From positions 3,410,001 to 3,474,000 of the forward strand of contig CM034106.1 of assembly GCA_019914945.1 (NCBI GenBank): DNA of 64,000 nt. Direction: 5' to 3'. Made by a program: the position numbers and the translations under genes. Each line of letters opens with the position of its first letter. Position 1 is the first letter of the stretch. The DNA comes from Typha latifolia. Its lineage: Eukaryota; Streptophyta; Magnoliopsida; Poales; Typhaceae. The notes beneath the pieces were generated by a model, which saw only the letters and a program-made list of their open reading frames with translations, had not been told where the DNA came from and searched no databases. Positions 44,386 to 55,397 of the stretch are shown in pieces.

Positions 44386-44572
44386 CGAACCCAAGGGTTC
44401 TCATCTTCCATCTTTCAAACCTTAGAAACCTTTCATTTTCTCTCTCCCAAATCTTCAAGATCTTCACCCTTTTTCATCAAATTTTTTACTTCAAACTCTT
44501 TTAAAGGGTAGTTCTCCTCCAGATATAGAGTCTTTCAGCCGAAACTTCAAGTTTTTCTTCACTTTTTGCGAG

Positions 44573-44837
44573 GTATGATCATCTATCAAATTTCTTATTA
44601 TTTTATTCATTTTAGTCTCTCGATCTTGGTTGATTTTGTGCGTTTTTGAGTTTTGATCACGTTAGAGTTTATATCTTACTATTTCTTGAGCGATTGAATG
44701 TGTCAAATTTGCTTTTTCTAGTGAAAGATGGATTTCACTTAGGGCTTTCATGTTTTCTAGGATTTTTTGGTTTTCTTGTTATTTTCTTTGTATGCTTTGG
44801 GCATGTGTTGAATCTTGTGCCTTGTTTCTCTCTCTAG
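44573..44837 (+). other. Probable intron in the ORF3 leader (C2)
   Basis: GCGAG|GTATGATC to TTTCTCTCTCTAG. The acceptor is a good consensus here. Confidence 0.5.
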
Positions 44838-45890
44838 AAAACCTAAAAAAGCTGCAGTTTCCATGAGGCCAAGGCCGCCTTCCTCACCATCTTCGATTCC
44901 CAAGTTTTCTTCATCCACTGCTGCAGGGAGATACAAACAAAATTTTGGCACTCATCCGATTATGAAAGGCCAATTGTCATTTCTGATTTTTGCACCTTGG
45001 GGATAGAATAGATATTTACTGAGCGAGGATGGCTGTTAGTGTGTCGGATGGACAAGACAACATATGTGGAGGTTGTCCAGGAGTTTTTTAGCAATGCCAC
45101 TGGTTTAGAATGTTGTATACAGTCCACCATCCGTGGGGTTTCTGTATACTTGGACTCTGAGGTCATCTGTGCTTAACTCCAACTTCCTGATGGCGAGTTC
45201 CAGTATCCCTCTTTTGATCCTCTTCATGCCGTTCAAGAATATGCTAGTAATGTGTTAATACAAGGGGAAGAGTGGATAGGTAACATGATGCCACATGTGA
45301 AACTGACATTAGTGGCTCACATGTTACACCTCATTTATCTCTATAACATCATTCCAAAGACTCGACATTCAAGTATCAGTCAGGATCAGGCCTTCCTTCT
45401 TCATGCGATGCTGTCAGGGATTTCTATTTATTTGGCTGCTATAATATACGATTCTATTTTGACAGTTGGTACGAAAGAAGACCCTCGTGAAGGTTTGTCG
45501 TTTGGTATTTTTATTACCAAACTGTGCACGCAGAGTGGGGTGAGAGTGGATGCCACAGAAGCTTCGCTTACTACACCAAAACCATTGGATTGGATAATAA
45601 TTAAGAGGAATCAAGCTCATGATCAACCGTCTCCTTCCAAGCCAACCTCCTCTTCCGTCGATGGACGTCCATCCCACCGCGATAGGTCTGTTGACAGTTC
45701 TGACGATAATTCATATCACCCTAAGGGGAAGTTACCACAGTTCTCTAACCAGTTTGATCAACTTAGCACTCAGGTGCAGGACTTACAGTTGGCTGTGAAT
45801 GATTTACGGGCTGAGCAAGCTCGTCAGGGGACCGTGCTCGACTTCGTGTTATCGATCCTTCATCGTCAGTTTTCTCCTAGTTCTTGGTCT
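44838..45890 (+). pseudogene. ORF3 of C2
   Basis: Same protein as in C1. The ATG is lost (AAACCT instead of ATGCCT). Frameshift near 45000. From 45252 it is open for 266 codons: LHLIYLYNII, LLHAMLSGISIYLAAIIYDSI, the Ser/Asp linker, and the coiled coil FDQLSTQVQDLQLAVNDLRA. Its normal stop (TAG after PSS) has become TGG, so it reads into the 3' spacer. Confidence 0.75.
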
Positions 45891-45989
45891 TTGGAAATTA
45901 TTATCAAAACGGGGAGAGCTAGATGTGATCGTGATCGTGTAAGTGTAAGAGGAGTGAGTTTAGGAGTTTTAGGGGGAGTTTACTGGTTG

Positions 45990-46150
45990 ATAACTTTTGT
46001 TTTCTTGAGAACTTGTGAACTTGTGTTTACTTATGAACTTGTGTTTTCTTGAGAACTTGTGAACTTGTGTTTTCTTGAGAACTTGTGAACTTGTGTTTAC
46101 TTATGAACTTGTGTTTTCTTGAGAACTTATGTTTGCTTGATAACTTGTGT
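45990..46150 (+). repeat. Tandem repeat in C2 3' spacer
   Basis: GAACTTGTGTTTTCTTGA and GAACTTGTGTTTACTTAT units alternate about eight times. The counterpart in C4 (63740-63800) has only two or three. Confidence 0.9.
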
Positions 46151-46304
46151 TTGAATTATTTTTCACTTCAAGTTATTTTCACTTGATCTTGGTTTGTTAT
46201 TTTTTTATTTGCAGAGATTGAAGTGCTAAATCTTTTAGACTTGTTGAATGCTCATTTAGGATTCTTTGTAATAATTGTAAACTAGATGTTTTGTCACAAA
46301 TTGC

Positions 46305-46318
46305 CAAAGGGGGAGATT
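46305..46318 (+). other. Polypurine tract of C2
   Basis: AAAGGGGGAGAT directly before the 3' LTR. Confidence 0.85.
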
Positions 46319-47348
46319 GTTAGGTTTCTATTGTTGGCAATTGTATATAAAATATTCTAAGTGTATTTATACATGTATATGAGCTTTTATACAAATCTAG
46401 AAAGTATTTGTTTTGAAGAATTACAAAATTATTGGAGAAGAGTTTATGAGTTCACATCACGTTCACACCACGTTCACAGGGCATTCACATAGACAGAGAG
46501 CAGCATTCACAAGCACGTTCGAACGCGAGCGCACACGTTCGCATAGATAGTAACATCGCGTTCGAACGCAAGCATATGCATTCGCACAAACAGTAACATC
46601 GCGTTCAAAAGCACGTTTGAATGCTGGTATATGTGTTCGCACAGACAAAAACACCGCGTTCACAAGTGCGTTCGAATGCAGGCGAAGCGTTCGCACCAGA
46701 TAGAAAGTGCTATTTCTATGCGCGTTCGAACGCAGTCATGGCCCGTTCGAATGCACCTGAGATTAAGTCAGGTCGTTTGAATGCAGTCGGGCCACGTTCA
46801 AATGCACCTACAAAGTTTGTAATTTTTGAACTTTTGTGAGCTCGGATAAGACTTGAATTTGGCTTTATCTTTGAGATCATATATAAGTATTGTGATGCAC
46901 TCTAGGGTGGTTGGTGAAACAATTTGAAGGTCAACTCTTGAGGCTACATCGTTTCTTCAACCAACAAGGTCCTACTCTTCTACAAAGCTTAATTTTTCGT
47001 CTTAAGGGCTATCTAGATGAAAGTTCAATCTCAAGGGCTACTGAGGTTGGATATCAATCACCATAAGCGGTGAATCATGGGTTCTAGCGAGCAACACTTA
47101 GCGAAACAAAGTCGTTTGGATCGATAGGTTATTTTGTGAGTTAGTCTTGTAACTGCTACTATTCTAGTGATTGGTTTTGATCCGAGTTTGAATCTGTAAT
47201 TTTTTTCCCATTTAGGTTTTTCCACATTAAAATCTATGCGTACATCTCTGCTTTCATTTTTTTTAATATTTCTTTCGATTTTATTTAAGCAAACGAGTGA
47301 TATTATTGCCTAGAGTTTAGATATATACGTGTGTCTAGGTGTTTTTCA
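46319..47348 (+). repeat. 3' LTR of C2
   Basis: 1030 bp, TGTTAGGTTTCTATTG...GTGTTTTTCA. Palindromes at 46450-46805 are strongly CpG-decayed. TATA box near 46869-46877. Confidence 0.9.
46450..46805. promoter_or_regulatory. TTCGAA palindrome cluster (C2 3' LTR)
   Basis: Tandem 62-base units as in the 5' LTR, then four single palindromes. Many sites read GCATTCG, ACGTTCA or TTTGAATG. Confidence 0.7.
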
Positions 47349-48023
47349 GACTCTGCATTGTTTTGTTTTTGAGCAATGTAAACCATAATAGTTACTCTCC
47401 TCTATTTATGTTAGTAATAATTCTGTTGATAGAAACTGGCTCTAGCATGAACGCAGTTTCATGAATATCCATGATATGCCTTGGTGTGTTATTGGTGACT
47501 TTAATTGTATCATAAATCCTTAGGATAAGTGTGAGGGTTCTCTCTTTAGACTCAGTTACCTAGTCAAGGCTCTTAGAAATTTATTCTCAAATTCTGCCTT
47601 GATCAATATGGGTTAGATAGGCTTAATGTTTGTCACCTTCCTTGGATTAAATCTGGGCATGCTCCTTTGATTGTTCAATTTAGGGATAATAATTTTTGTG
47701 TTAAGCCTCATTTTATATTCGAATGGTTTTGTTTTGAATACCCTGATGTTAAAAATATTATTGATGATGTGTGGGCTAAAAATTTGAATTTACCTATTTC
47801 TTTCCCCTCTTCTTTGTTAAATCATAACATGTCTCTTATTTGGCATGAACTTATTAACTACAACTGTAATTGTCTAGGTCAGTTGGAAGTTCAATTAGAT
47901 AGAGTGAAAATTGACATCACTAAGCTTGAAATTAGAGAACTCAACACTATCTTATCTATCGATGACAACACTAGACTTGGCCTCAATCGTTGGTGTGTGG
48001 CATTGCTTAGCATATCACCATGA
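47349..48023 (+). pseudogene. LINE ORF2 endonuclease end and linker
   Basis: Resumes the LINE after C2: PWCVIGDFNCII (GDFN motif of the endonuclease, near 47485), INMG and WIKSGHAPL. Then comes a linker open at 47667-48023 with HFIFEWFCFEYPDV. Confidence 0.8.
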
Positions 48024-49160
48024 AGCGGCATAGCAAGTATAGGATTGTTTGGATTAGGGAGGGTGATGAGAATCTCGCTTTTCTATGTCACTACTAAAAT
48101 CCTTCACTAGAGGAATTTAATCACTAGCATTTGCAATAATAGAGGGGAGACTAACACCAACCAAAGAGAGGTTGAGAATGAGTTCATGAACTTCTATAAG
48201 GCGTTGTGGTGCGAGGATGTCGAGGGAAATAAACCCTTGGATTAATGGTCCCTAGAATTGATAAACTTAGTAATGATTTCACTAAGGATATTTTTGAGAC
48301 TAAGGTGAGAGAGACTCTTAGGTCAGTGCCTAGTAGAAAGGCCTTAGGCTTTGATGGCTACCATGCCAAGTTCTACAAGAATTATTGGGACACTATTGGC
48401 CCAACCATGATGGGTGCAATGGTACATTTTGAAAGAACTCGTCAGATCTCCTGGACTTTTGGTCAAACATTTATAACTCTTATTCCTAAATATGATCACC
48501 TTGCTAAGGTGAGCGACCTTCGGCCTATCTCTCTTTGTTAACGTGAGTCATAGGTTTTTTGGCTAAGATTCTTGCAAATAGAATTATGTCGTATTTGAAA
48601 TATATGGCGGGTTCTAAATAAATGGCTTTTGTAGCCAGTTAACATATTCACCCATTCACTGTATTAATTTCTTTAGGATTGATTGTAGATATATTATAAT
48701 CAAAGTTAACCTTGAGAAAGCCTATGACGGTATTAATTAGGAGGCAATCACAAGGGTCATGGCTATGATGGGTTTTTCTAATATTTTTGTTAACTGGATT
48801 GTTGCTTATCTTGCTTCTACTTCTGTGATTCTAGTTAATGGTGTTGTTTCAAAGTGGTTTGCTTGAAAGAGGTATTCACCAAGGATATCCCTTCCCCCAT
48901 ACCTTTTTATCTTGACTTATAAGATTTGTACGGCCCTTATGAAAGATGTTGTTTTTAACAATTCATTGGTGCTTTTCAGAATTGGTGATCGTTTTATCAT
49001 TAGACATTTAATGTATGCTAATAAATTGTTAATTACTATGGAGGCTTTTATTGATTCTTTCTCTTCCCTTATAAAAATTTTATAACCTATGAGATCACTA
49101 ATCTGTGGATAAATAGATAAAAATATGAAATCTACTTTCATTCGAAAATGGTCATTAATC
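48024..49160 (+). pseudogene. LINE ORF2 reverse transcriptase
   Basis: 48245-48541 is open and has SRKALGFDGYHAKFYKNYW, FITLIPK and VSDLRPISLC, the RT N-terminal motifs. Later motifs are heavily broken. The catalytic YADD is read as YANK at 49014-49025, so the enzyme is dead. Confidence 0.8.
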
Positions 49161-49937
49161 AAGGATCATGAGGATCACAAGGATTTTTTAGCTAAAGTTT
49201 CCTTTTAAGTATCTCGGAGCTAAAGTTTTTTCTAAATGGTTATTGATCAAGGATCACAAGGATTATCTGGCTAAAGTTGAAGTAGCAGGCCAAAAGCAAG
49301 CCTCGCTTACTTAGATGGGATGCATTACGGTCATTAACTCGGTTCTCAAGTCCATTACCAATTCACCTTCTCTCCTCAACTTGGACTTTGATAGCTATGG
49401 TGGATTGTATCTCCAAAATGTCGCAAAATCTCTATGAGATAAGGGCAAGCAAGGTGGAGGGCTGTACTTTATGGGTTGAGATAAAACTAACTTGCCTCGC
49501 AAGTTGGGCAACCTTGATGTCAATGATTTGTGGAGTGTTCATCTGGCCCTAGTGGATAAGAAGGTTCTATCAATCCTAAATCAACACCCCAAGTCTTGAG
49601 TTGATCTCATTAGGGCTAAGTATAGAACCCTTCACCCTTGGAAGGGAACACATTTAATCTAACCTTGCTCACCTTTGTGCACATCAATTAGTAGTCTACT
49701 TTTATAAATAAGGATGCGACGAGATATTTTACATTATTTCAGATATTATAACTTCTAATGCCTAGAATGAGGACATGTTCCTTAGTTGTTTTGGTCTAAT
49801 TCTTGGGGAAAGGGTGTTCTCCATTAACATCTCACTAAATGATGAGGTGGATTGGTAGGTTTAATCTTTTCATCCCTAGGGTCTAGCCTCGGCCAAATCT
49901 ATTTACTCATTTCTAGAGACCAAAACTATTGATTCCC
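49161..49937 (+). pseudogene. LINE ORF2 post-RT region
   Basis: PRKLGNLDVNDLWSVHLALVDKKVL (49495-49580) matches the GGLG..DL..FN.AL.AK region after the RT of plant LINEs. ASAKSIYSFLE (near 49880) matches the zinc-binding region start. A 60-base near-repeat (AAGTTTTTTCTAAATGG...) occurs around 49195-49270. Interrupted by D3. Confidence 0.7.
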
Positions 49938-50027
49938 TAAACTGTGCATAATTGTCCACGATATGGATCGATCCCAAGTTGGTTCGTATCAATTTGGTAT
50001 CAAAGCAGTCTTTCCTTGGAGCACCAT

Positions 50028-50469
50028 GAGATCCATCGTAGCATGGCAAGTTGGAGAATATTCACAACCAGTGGAGCAAGCCATGGAGATGGACCACACG
50101 GCGCCATCAAGATCGCCATCTCCACTGCATCCACAAGATCCCATAGAGTACCTAGTCGATCTACCTCAAGTCATAGCTTCCATGGCGCAGGCAATAAGGG
50201 AGATGAATGCAACCCTTGTAGACATGAATCAACAACGTCCAAAGCATACACTAGACCCTACCACCCGTGGGATAGATGGACAAGGTGGCACCCCGCCTAT
50301 AACCAACATAGCCACCGATCTGTATCCACCCGTGCCAGTGGAAGAACTAGCAATGACTGCTGCTTGTATGGCTCCTCCATCGGCACCAGCTCAACCAGAT
50401 CAACATCCTCCACCTCATGACCAGCATTGTAGGCTAGAGGAGCATCCTCCACCAATAGAACAAAACTAG
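50028..50469 (+). pseudogene. Gypsy gag N-terminal fragment (D3)
   Basis: Open from the ATG at 50029 to TAG 50467. Proline/glutamine-rich with a PIEYLVDLPQVIASMAQAI helix, like the N-terminus of gypsy gag. The capsid and knuckle are absent. Confidence 0.55.
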
Positions 50470-50930
50470 CAATGGTCAATTCTGCAAGCACTATGGCCTC
50501 GTTGCGACAAACCACAACGTCAACGTGCAGAATTTCGACCCTTGTGTCCTAGACCACCTATGGTAGCAAACCATGAAGAAGACTCATTGGATGAGTGGGA
50601 TGAACCCCACTATCGACCAAGGGCAGAGGCAAAGGTGAAGAACTAGCTAGAGGCCACAACCAAGGACAAGTTAGGCATTTTCACTTGGGAACATGAGATG
50701 GACTCAAGCCAAGTTGATCCTATAAACCTAATTATAAATTTGTGTCCAAACTTTCTTTGTGTTTCAGACCTAAAAAGTGACCACTTGCATGGACCAGATG
50801 TGCTCAAGCCCAGGTTAGAGAAGATGAACTCAAACTTGGCTCAAAGGTTGGAAGAAAGGATTCGACAACCACAGCAGGCTTCAAAACCACCAAACACCTT
50901 GAGGACAAGATGGTTGGAAGCAAGATGGAT
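50470..50930 (+). pseudogene. Pol 3' region and polypurine tract (D3)
   Basis: Contains a DSLDEWDEPHYRPR-like acidic stretch and an open frame at 50698-51009 that runs into the LTR. A purine-rich CTTGAGGACAAGATGG-type end (50898-50930) lies directly before the LTR start. The family counterpart of the EDKV ending is visible. Confidence 0.45.
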
Positions 50931-51685
50931 TGATGCAAAATGGGTTAGCTCGGATCACATCAATGTTTTAGAAAAATATTCGTATGATATTACACAGACG
51001 TTCAAATAATATCAAACTACTTAGATAAGATTGTCAATCTCCATATCTACAACTTTGGTATTCATGACTTCTCTAGATTCAAAATCTATCTATGACAAAA
51101 AGAAGTACTACTCCGAGATAGATAAGAAAGACTAGTTTAGTTAAATTGTTTAGGACTATTAAGATTTAATCTCTATAAATAATGTCTTATGGCTTGCGTC
51201 TTAGATATGCATAAATAAAAGATTAATTAGCTTTTGTGTTGCATCCCAATATCTCCCCTCTTATCTTAGCCGAAGGCTACAATCTTCTTCCTCCCCATTT
51301 ACCAACCAACACTGCCTCTCCTAAATGGTATCATCTAGCTTCTAATTTCCCTCGTCAGCCGATCACCCTAGTCTCATAGGGCAAGTCTACATCTCCTCCT
51401 TCTTCTTCTTTAAATTATCAATCTACCTAACCACCATCGTCATCATTCACCATCGACGCCATCTCCATTACCATCTACAAGCCGATCAACACTCACCACC
51501 AACACCACTATCAGTTTGTCATCTAGATTAGACCTTGATATCGTCCCAATCTAAAAGGGGTCTGAATATCAAAAACCTCGATTTGGAAGTTACGGAGCTG
51601 TTTCAACTATTTTCGTAATTTTCAGATATCTAGAGAATATTTTTTAAATATTCTCCCAAAATTGTGCAGAACTGTCAGTTCGTAT
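50931..51685 (+). repeat. 3' LTR of D3
   Basis: Starts TGATGCAAAATGGG, with CTCTATAAATAATG (TATA box) near 51172. The end at TTCGTATTA has lost about 20 bases compared with the 5' remnant. Confidence 0.6.
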
Positions 51686-52380
51686 TAGCTTTGCTGCTCA
51701 AAATTGAGGGTAACGATGACTGGTTATATGAGGGTGTTGAATTAGCAAATAATAGAAAAGCTTTGCTCTATGCAGTGTTGGTTGTGCACTTGCAGATTCG
51801 AAAAAGAAGAAATGACATTTTTGTTTATAGTTCCTTACTCATAAGGTTTGGAACAAATCCTTTACTTAGTTTTCGAATTTTCAAAACATGAACTCACTAC
51901 TAACCACCCTATACAAGCTAGTCCATTTATTCGATGGGAGCCCCCACCACCTAGGTAGGTAAAACTCAACATGGGTAGGTCTAGGCCCCTTGAGCATGCG
52001 AGTATAAGTTTTGTGGTTCGGCACACTAACGAGGAGCCAATTCATAGAAGATCCAAGTGCATAGTAGCGTATTTGACTCTTGCTGTAGAAACAAATGTTG
52101 TATAGGAAGGGTTTAAGATGTTAAGGAATTACTACTATCTCAATATATGGATAGAAACCGACTCTCAAAAACATATTATGCAAGGTTCATCAACCCCCAT
52201 GAGTGCTGGAATCTTTCCAGACTGATATTTTCTTCTTCTTGAGGATTACCAAAATGTAAAAATCTTCCATGTGTACAAAGAAGCCAATAAGACTGCTAAT
52301 TGGCTTGCTAACATAGGAAAGACTTCTGAGTTTGAATGTATGTGGGTGATACACTTAGTTAGGATTTTATCTAATTAGCT
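51686..52380 (+). pseudogene. LINE ORF2 C-terminal RNase H-like domain
   Basis: Starts open (51664-51891). Later frames read WEPPPPR.VKLNMG, GFKMLRNYYYLNIWIETDSQ and YKEANKTANWLA, the RNase H-like (RVT_3) domain at the end of many plant LINE ORF2 proteins. The DG and catalytic residues are partly changed. This ends the LINE that began at 36540. Confidence 0.75.
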
Positions 52381-52389
52381 AAATCTAAC

Positions 52390-53139
52390 TCTGCACAGTT
52401 TCGGAAAAATATTTGTAAAATATTCGACAATTATCCAAATAATATCAATAGTTGGATAAGGTCGATAATCTTGAGATCTACAACTTTGATATTCATGACT
52501 TCTCCAGATTCGGAATATATCTATGACAAAACGAAAACTTAATCCAAAAGGTATTCGGAGAATATAATGAATACTGGTTTAGTTGGTTTGTTAGGGTTTC
52601 ATATTGTTTTGGGACTTGTTGGCTAGCCTCTATAAATATGTGGATGGCACCCAACTTTATATTGCTATTGGATTCTTGATTTCTTGCCTCCTATCTTCTC
52701 TCTAGACTCCTCCCTCCTCCCTCTTCACCATCCTTCCATCTCTACCGTTGGCAAGGTTTCTCCTTGCTTCTAATCTCCCTCGACTGTCGGGCCACCCCTC
52801 TTCTTTGAGATCTCGACCACTTCGTTCCCTTCGTCTACTTCCCTTAATCACTTCCATAATCCACCCTCATCTCCATACCTATCCATAACTCTAACATCCA
52901 CTCCATCCGTCACTACCACCATCACCCACGTTATTCCGTATTTTCATCCCTGCTACAATTTTGAATATGCTAAGGGGAAAGTTGTAGATTAGGAAGATAC
53001 GGATCCAACCCAATTGGTTTCGTAATTTTCTAACTACTGGAGAATATCTAACGAATATTTTCCCACAATTACGCGGACTGCTTCCTGCAATAAATTCAGA
53101 TCTTAAGAAATTATGATCTTTTGGTTCTAGATCCTATCA
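52390..53139 (+). repeat. Mosaic LTR: D-like U3 with E-like R-U5
   Basis: 52430-52600 parallels the D3 LTR (CCAAATAATATCAA, CTACAACTTTGATATTCATGACTTCTC). 52615-53139 parallels E1/E2 LTRs (GCGGACTGCTTCCTGCAATAAATTCAG, GATCCTATCA end). It has TATA box CTATAAATATG near 52632 but no TTCGAA palindromes. Confidence 0.65.
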
Positions 53140-53141
53140 AT

Positions 53142-53154
53142 TGATATCGGAGCC
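53142..53154 (+). other. Primer-site-like sequence after the mosaic LTR
   Basis: TGATATCGGAGCC, two changes from TGGTATCAGAGCC, in the right place. The element body is missing. Confidence 0.6.
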
Positions 53155-54001
53155 CTATCAGTGGGTGGGGCTGTCGCTTCCCTTTGCTTTAGTTTTTGCG
53201 CTCCAACCTTAACAAAGCACTTTTCCTTTTAAAAAAAATATACAAAGAACATATCTTCCATCCAGCAAGGAAAGAACAACAACAGCAGCAACAAAGCTTT
53301 GTGCAACTAATTAATTAGATTGGCTACAAGAAACTAACTTCCTAGGTTTGAAATTAGATCAATATTATCCAATCATCTACATCTTCATCCCTAATAAGTA
53401 CTTTTAAATTTGACATATAATTTAATTAAATAAAACAAAATAAGAATAATAATATTTTTGTCTAGAATATATAGATAAAATGATACAAATATAACTACAG
53501 TAAGATAAATAAATTTAGGCATTACGGCTTAAGAGTAAAATGTAATTTCTGTTTTGTTATGACAGCCCTACTTGTCAAACTTTTCTTGTCCTCACACTCA
53601 GATGACTCCAACGCTACTGGCGGAAACGGAACCACTTCCCATGTCCAAAAGAGAGCGGAGGTAGACCCCTCTTTTAACTCACCTACAACTTCCACTTTCC
53701 CTTTGCCCACTTGCTCCCCAATAATGCTAAACTAGTCACACTTTCCCCACTTGCCGACCTCTCCCCCGAAAACCCCAGATCATCAAATTCTATATTCGTT
53801 TAAATATCATTACAGAATAGGTGACATAGATCTATATGGATCGAAATTACAACAAGGTAACAGAAAAATTACAAAAGAGTACAAGAATCCAATAACTCGG
53901 ATCCTAGCTCTGATTAAAACCTAAAAAGGTAAAATTAAAGTAGAATACCAAATAGAAGCAACAAGAAGAAGGCGGTGACCGAATACGATCTCTTCTCCGT
54001 T
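53155..54001. other. 3' flank of the GID2-like gene
   Basis: Mostly AT-rich, with no other gene seen. The part next to 54001 should be the 3' UTR (minus strand). A short open frame at 53522-53710 (minus) has no recognisable family. Confidence 0.5.
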
Positions 54002-54604
54002 TCATCCACATCCACCGCCTCGTGGCTTGTAGTTAAATCCATTCATTTTCTCGAAGAATCCGATGGAGAGAAGGGAAAGCGAGAGCTGGACCTCGTCCTT
54101 CCCCCACCGCGCCGGTAGACGCGCCGCCCTCCTCTGCAGCGGAGCTGCCGACGAGGAGGCAGCTCCGGCGGCCGAGGCGCCAGAAGAGGAGAATGAGGAG
54201 GAGGAGGAGGAGGAGGGGGAGAGGAGAGGAAGAAGGTACAGAGAGTGGAGGCGGCGGAAGCCGCCCAGGGCAAGGACGACGGCGCGCAGCTGCTGGCCGC
54301 CGCATCCGATGTTGGCCCAGTGGCGGACGCAGACGGCCTCCCAAAGCCGCTCGTCCTCAGCTAGCCGCCGCCACCGATGGCTCACGCACGCCGCCGCCGC
54401 CAGCGTGCGGGCGTCCGCGCGCTTCAGGACCTCGAATACTAGATCTTCTCCAAGATCAGGGGGCGGCGGCGTCACCGCTGCGTCGCCTTCTTCTTCTTCT
54501 CCAGCAGTGATGCTCCTTGGCTTCTTGGCGCGGTCGCCAGAGGGTCCCTCGTGAGCGATCGGGTGGTTTCCGCCGCTGGATTCGTCGGATGGACGCCGCT
54601 TCAT
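54002..54604 (-). CDS. GID2: GID2/SLEEPY1-type F-box protein
   Basis: 200 residues, intronless. In rice and Arabidopsis, GID2/SLY1 is the F-box subunit of the SCF ubiquitin ligase that recognises DELLA repressors in gibberellin signalling in the nucleus. Residues 50-92 form the F-box (LGEDLVFEVLKRADARTLA..CVSHRWRRLAEDERLW). GGFRRLH (114-120) and the C-terminal LSLSLLSIGFF (174-184) are the GGF and LSL regions needed for DELLA binding. KKPR (27-30) is a possible nuclear signal. Between GGF and LSL sits a Ser/Ala-rich expansion (129-155) coded by GAG/CTC repeats. I chose the internal ATG at 54604 because family members start MKR/MKF; an in-frame ATG at 54655 would add 17 residues. It appears intact and is the only intact host gene here. 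Confidence 0.9.
   Translation of the reverse strand: MKRRPSDESSGGNHPIAHEGPSGDRAKKPRSITAGEEEEGDAAVTPPPPDLGEDLVFEVLKRADARTLAAAACVSHRWRRLAEDERLWEAVCVRHWANIGCGGQQLRAVVLALGGFRRLHSLYLLPLLSPSSSSSSSFSSSGASAAGAASSSAAPLQRRAARLPARWGKDEVQLSLSLLSIGFFEKMNGFNYKPRGGGCG
54182..54226 (+). repeat. (GAG)n tract within the GID2-like gene
   Basis: GAGGAG repeats encode the poly-serine stretch on the minus strand. Such tracts vary in length. Confidence 0.9.
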
Positions 54605-55392
54605 GGCTCGATCTAGAATTTGGTGAGATTTGTTCCGTCTTCCTCTATTGCCCAATTGCTTTTAACGGGGTGTTGCCATAGATACTGGATGGCCTGCATT
54701 TTAGGATGTAGGAAATTAGATATTTGTGAAACTTGTCATGTTTTGCTTGGCTTGAAGATGATGTAGAGAATACTTCCTGTCTTTCGGGAGGTAGACGATC
54801 GAGTGGTTCTTTTGTTTGTTTGCTTTCTTTTGGGGTGGGACTTGGGTTGGGGTGTCCCTGGAATGAGGGCCGGAATAAAGAAAAATTACGACAGAGGCCT
54901 GACATTTGGCCTTTGGCTCGATGACAAACCGGATGAGATTAATGCGATTCAGAGCAGATTTGTCTTTTACATATACGGTATTCCAAGCTATTAAATTTAC
55001 ACACCTGCCACTCTTGTTCAGCAAAATGTTTAAAATAGGCTTAATTACGTAGGTTAAAATGTAATTTCGGCCCAAATTTTAACTTAATCTATGTACTTTA
55101 AACTTGAGCACTTAACTCTCTAATAGTCCAAACTAAATTGTAACAATTACTCAATAAACTAGTTGACCCTAGATAATAAAAGAGGTCCTCGTTGTTCGTC
55201 TAGAAGCAGTGCGCACCAATTAGGGCAGGTACGAAACGTGTTCAAATTGCCTGCATGTTTGCTTGCAAGTTTTTGGAAGTAGAGTAGTTGGAGATTTTTG
55301 GTTGCATACCTTAGTAGGTTGAAGTGCTCGATGAGGCTTATTTAGAGGGTTATTGCAACTGAGACTTTAGGTGTGATTTTATGGATTGCAAG
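54605..55392 (-). promoter_or_regulatory. 5' flank of the GID2-like gene
   Basis: No other gene is seen. A GC-rich leader near the start codon gives way to AT-rich sequence. Ends at the solo LTR 794 bp upstream of the start codon. No TATA box could be assigned with certainty. Confidence 0.4.
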
Positions 55393-55397
55393 GAGTC
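55393..55397. other. Target-site duplication, left
   Basis: GAGTC, repeated at 56302-56306. Confidence 0.9.

Larger units (their letters stand above)
40538..47348 (+). mobile_element. Sirevirus-type copia element C2, internally deleted
   Basis: 6811 bp with two LTRs (1045 and 1030 bp), inserted in LINE endonuclease. Flanks are GACAT (40533-40537) and GACTC (47349-47353), a target duplication with two changes. It carries gag, part of the protease, integrase, ORF3 and polypurine tract. The coiled coil, zinc knuckle, protease catalytic aspartate, RT and RNase H are gone. Many stops. Confidence 0.85.
49938..51685 (+). mobile_element. Gypsy remnant D3 inside the LINE
   Basis: About 55 bp of 5' LTR end (to TTCGTATCA at 49991), primer site TTGGTATCAAAGCAG (49993-50007), gag N-terminus, a pol 3' end and a 3' LTR (50931-51685). 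Most of gag-pol is deleted. LINE sequence is continuous on both sides in logical order. Confidence 0.7.

Noticed and set aside
54063..54554. Long plus-strand Arg/Glu-rich ORF opposite the F-box gene
   Set aside because: GC-rich antisense shadow; the F-box frame has clear conserved motifs.
54655..54655. Upstream ATG as the GID2-like start
   Set aside because: Family proteins start at the MKR/MKF position; the 17 extra residues look like leader sequence. It cannot be fully excluded.
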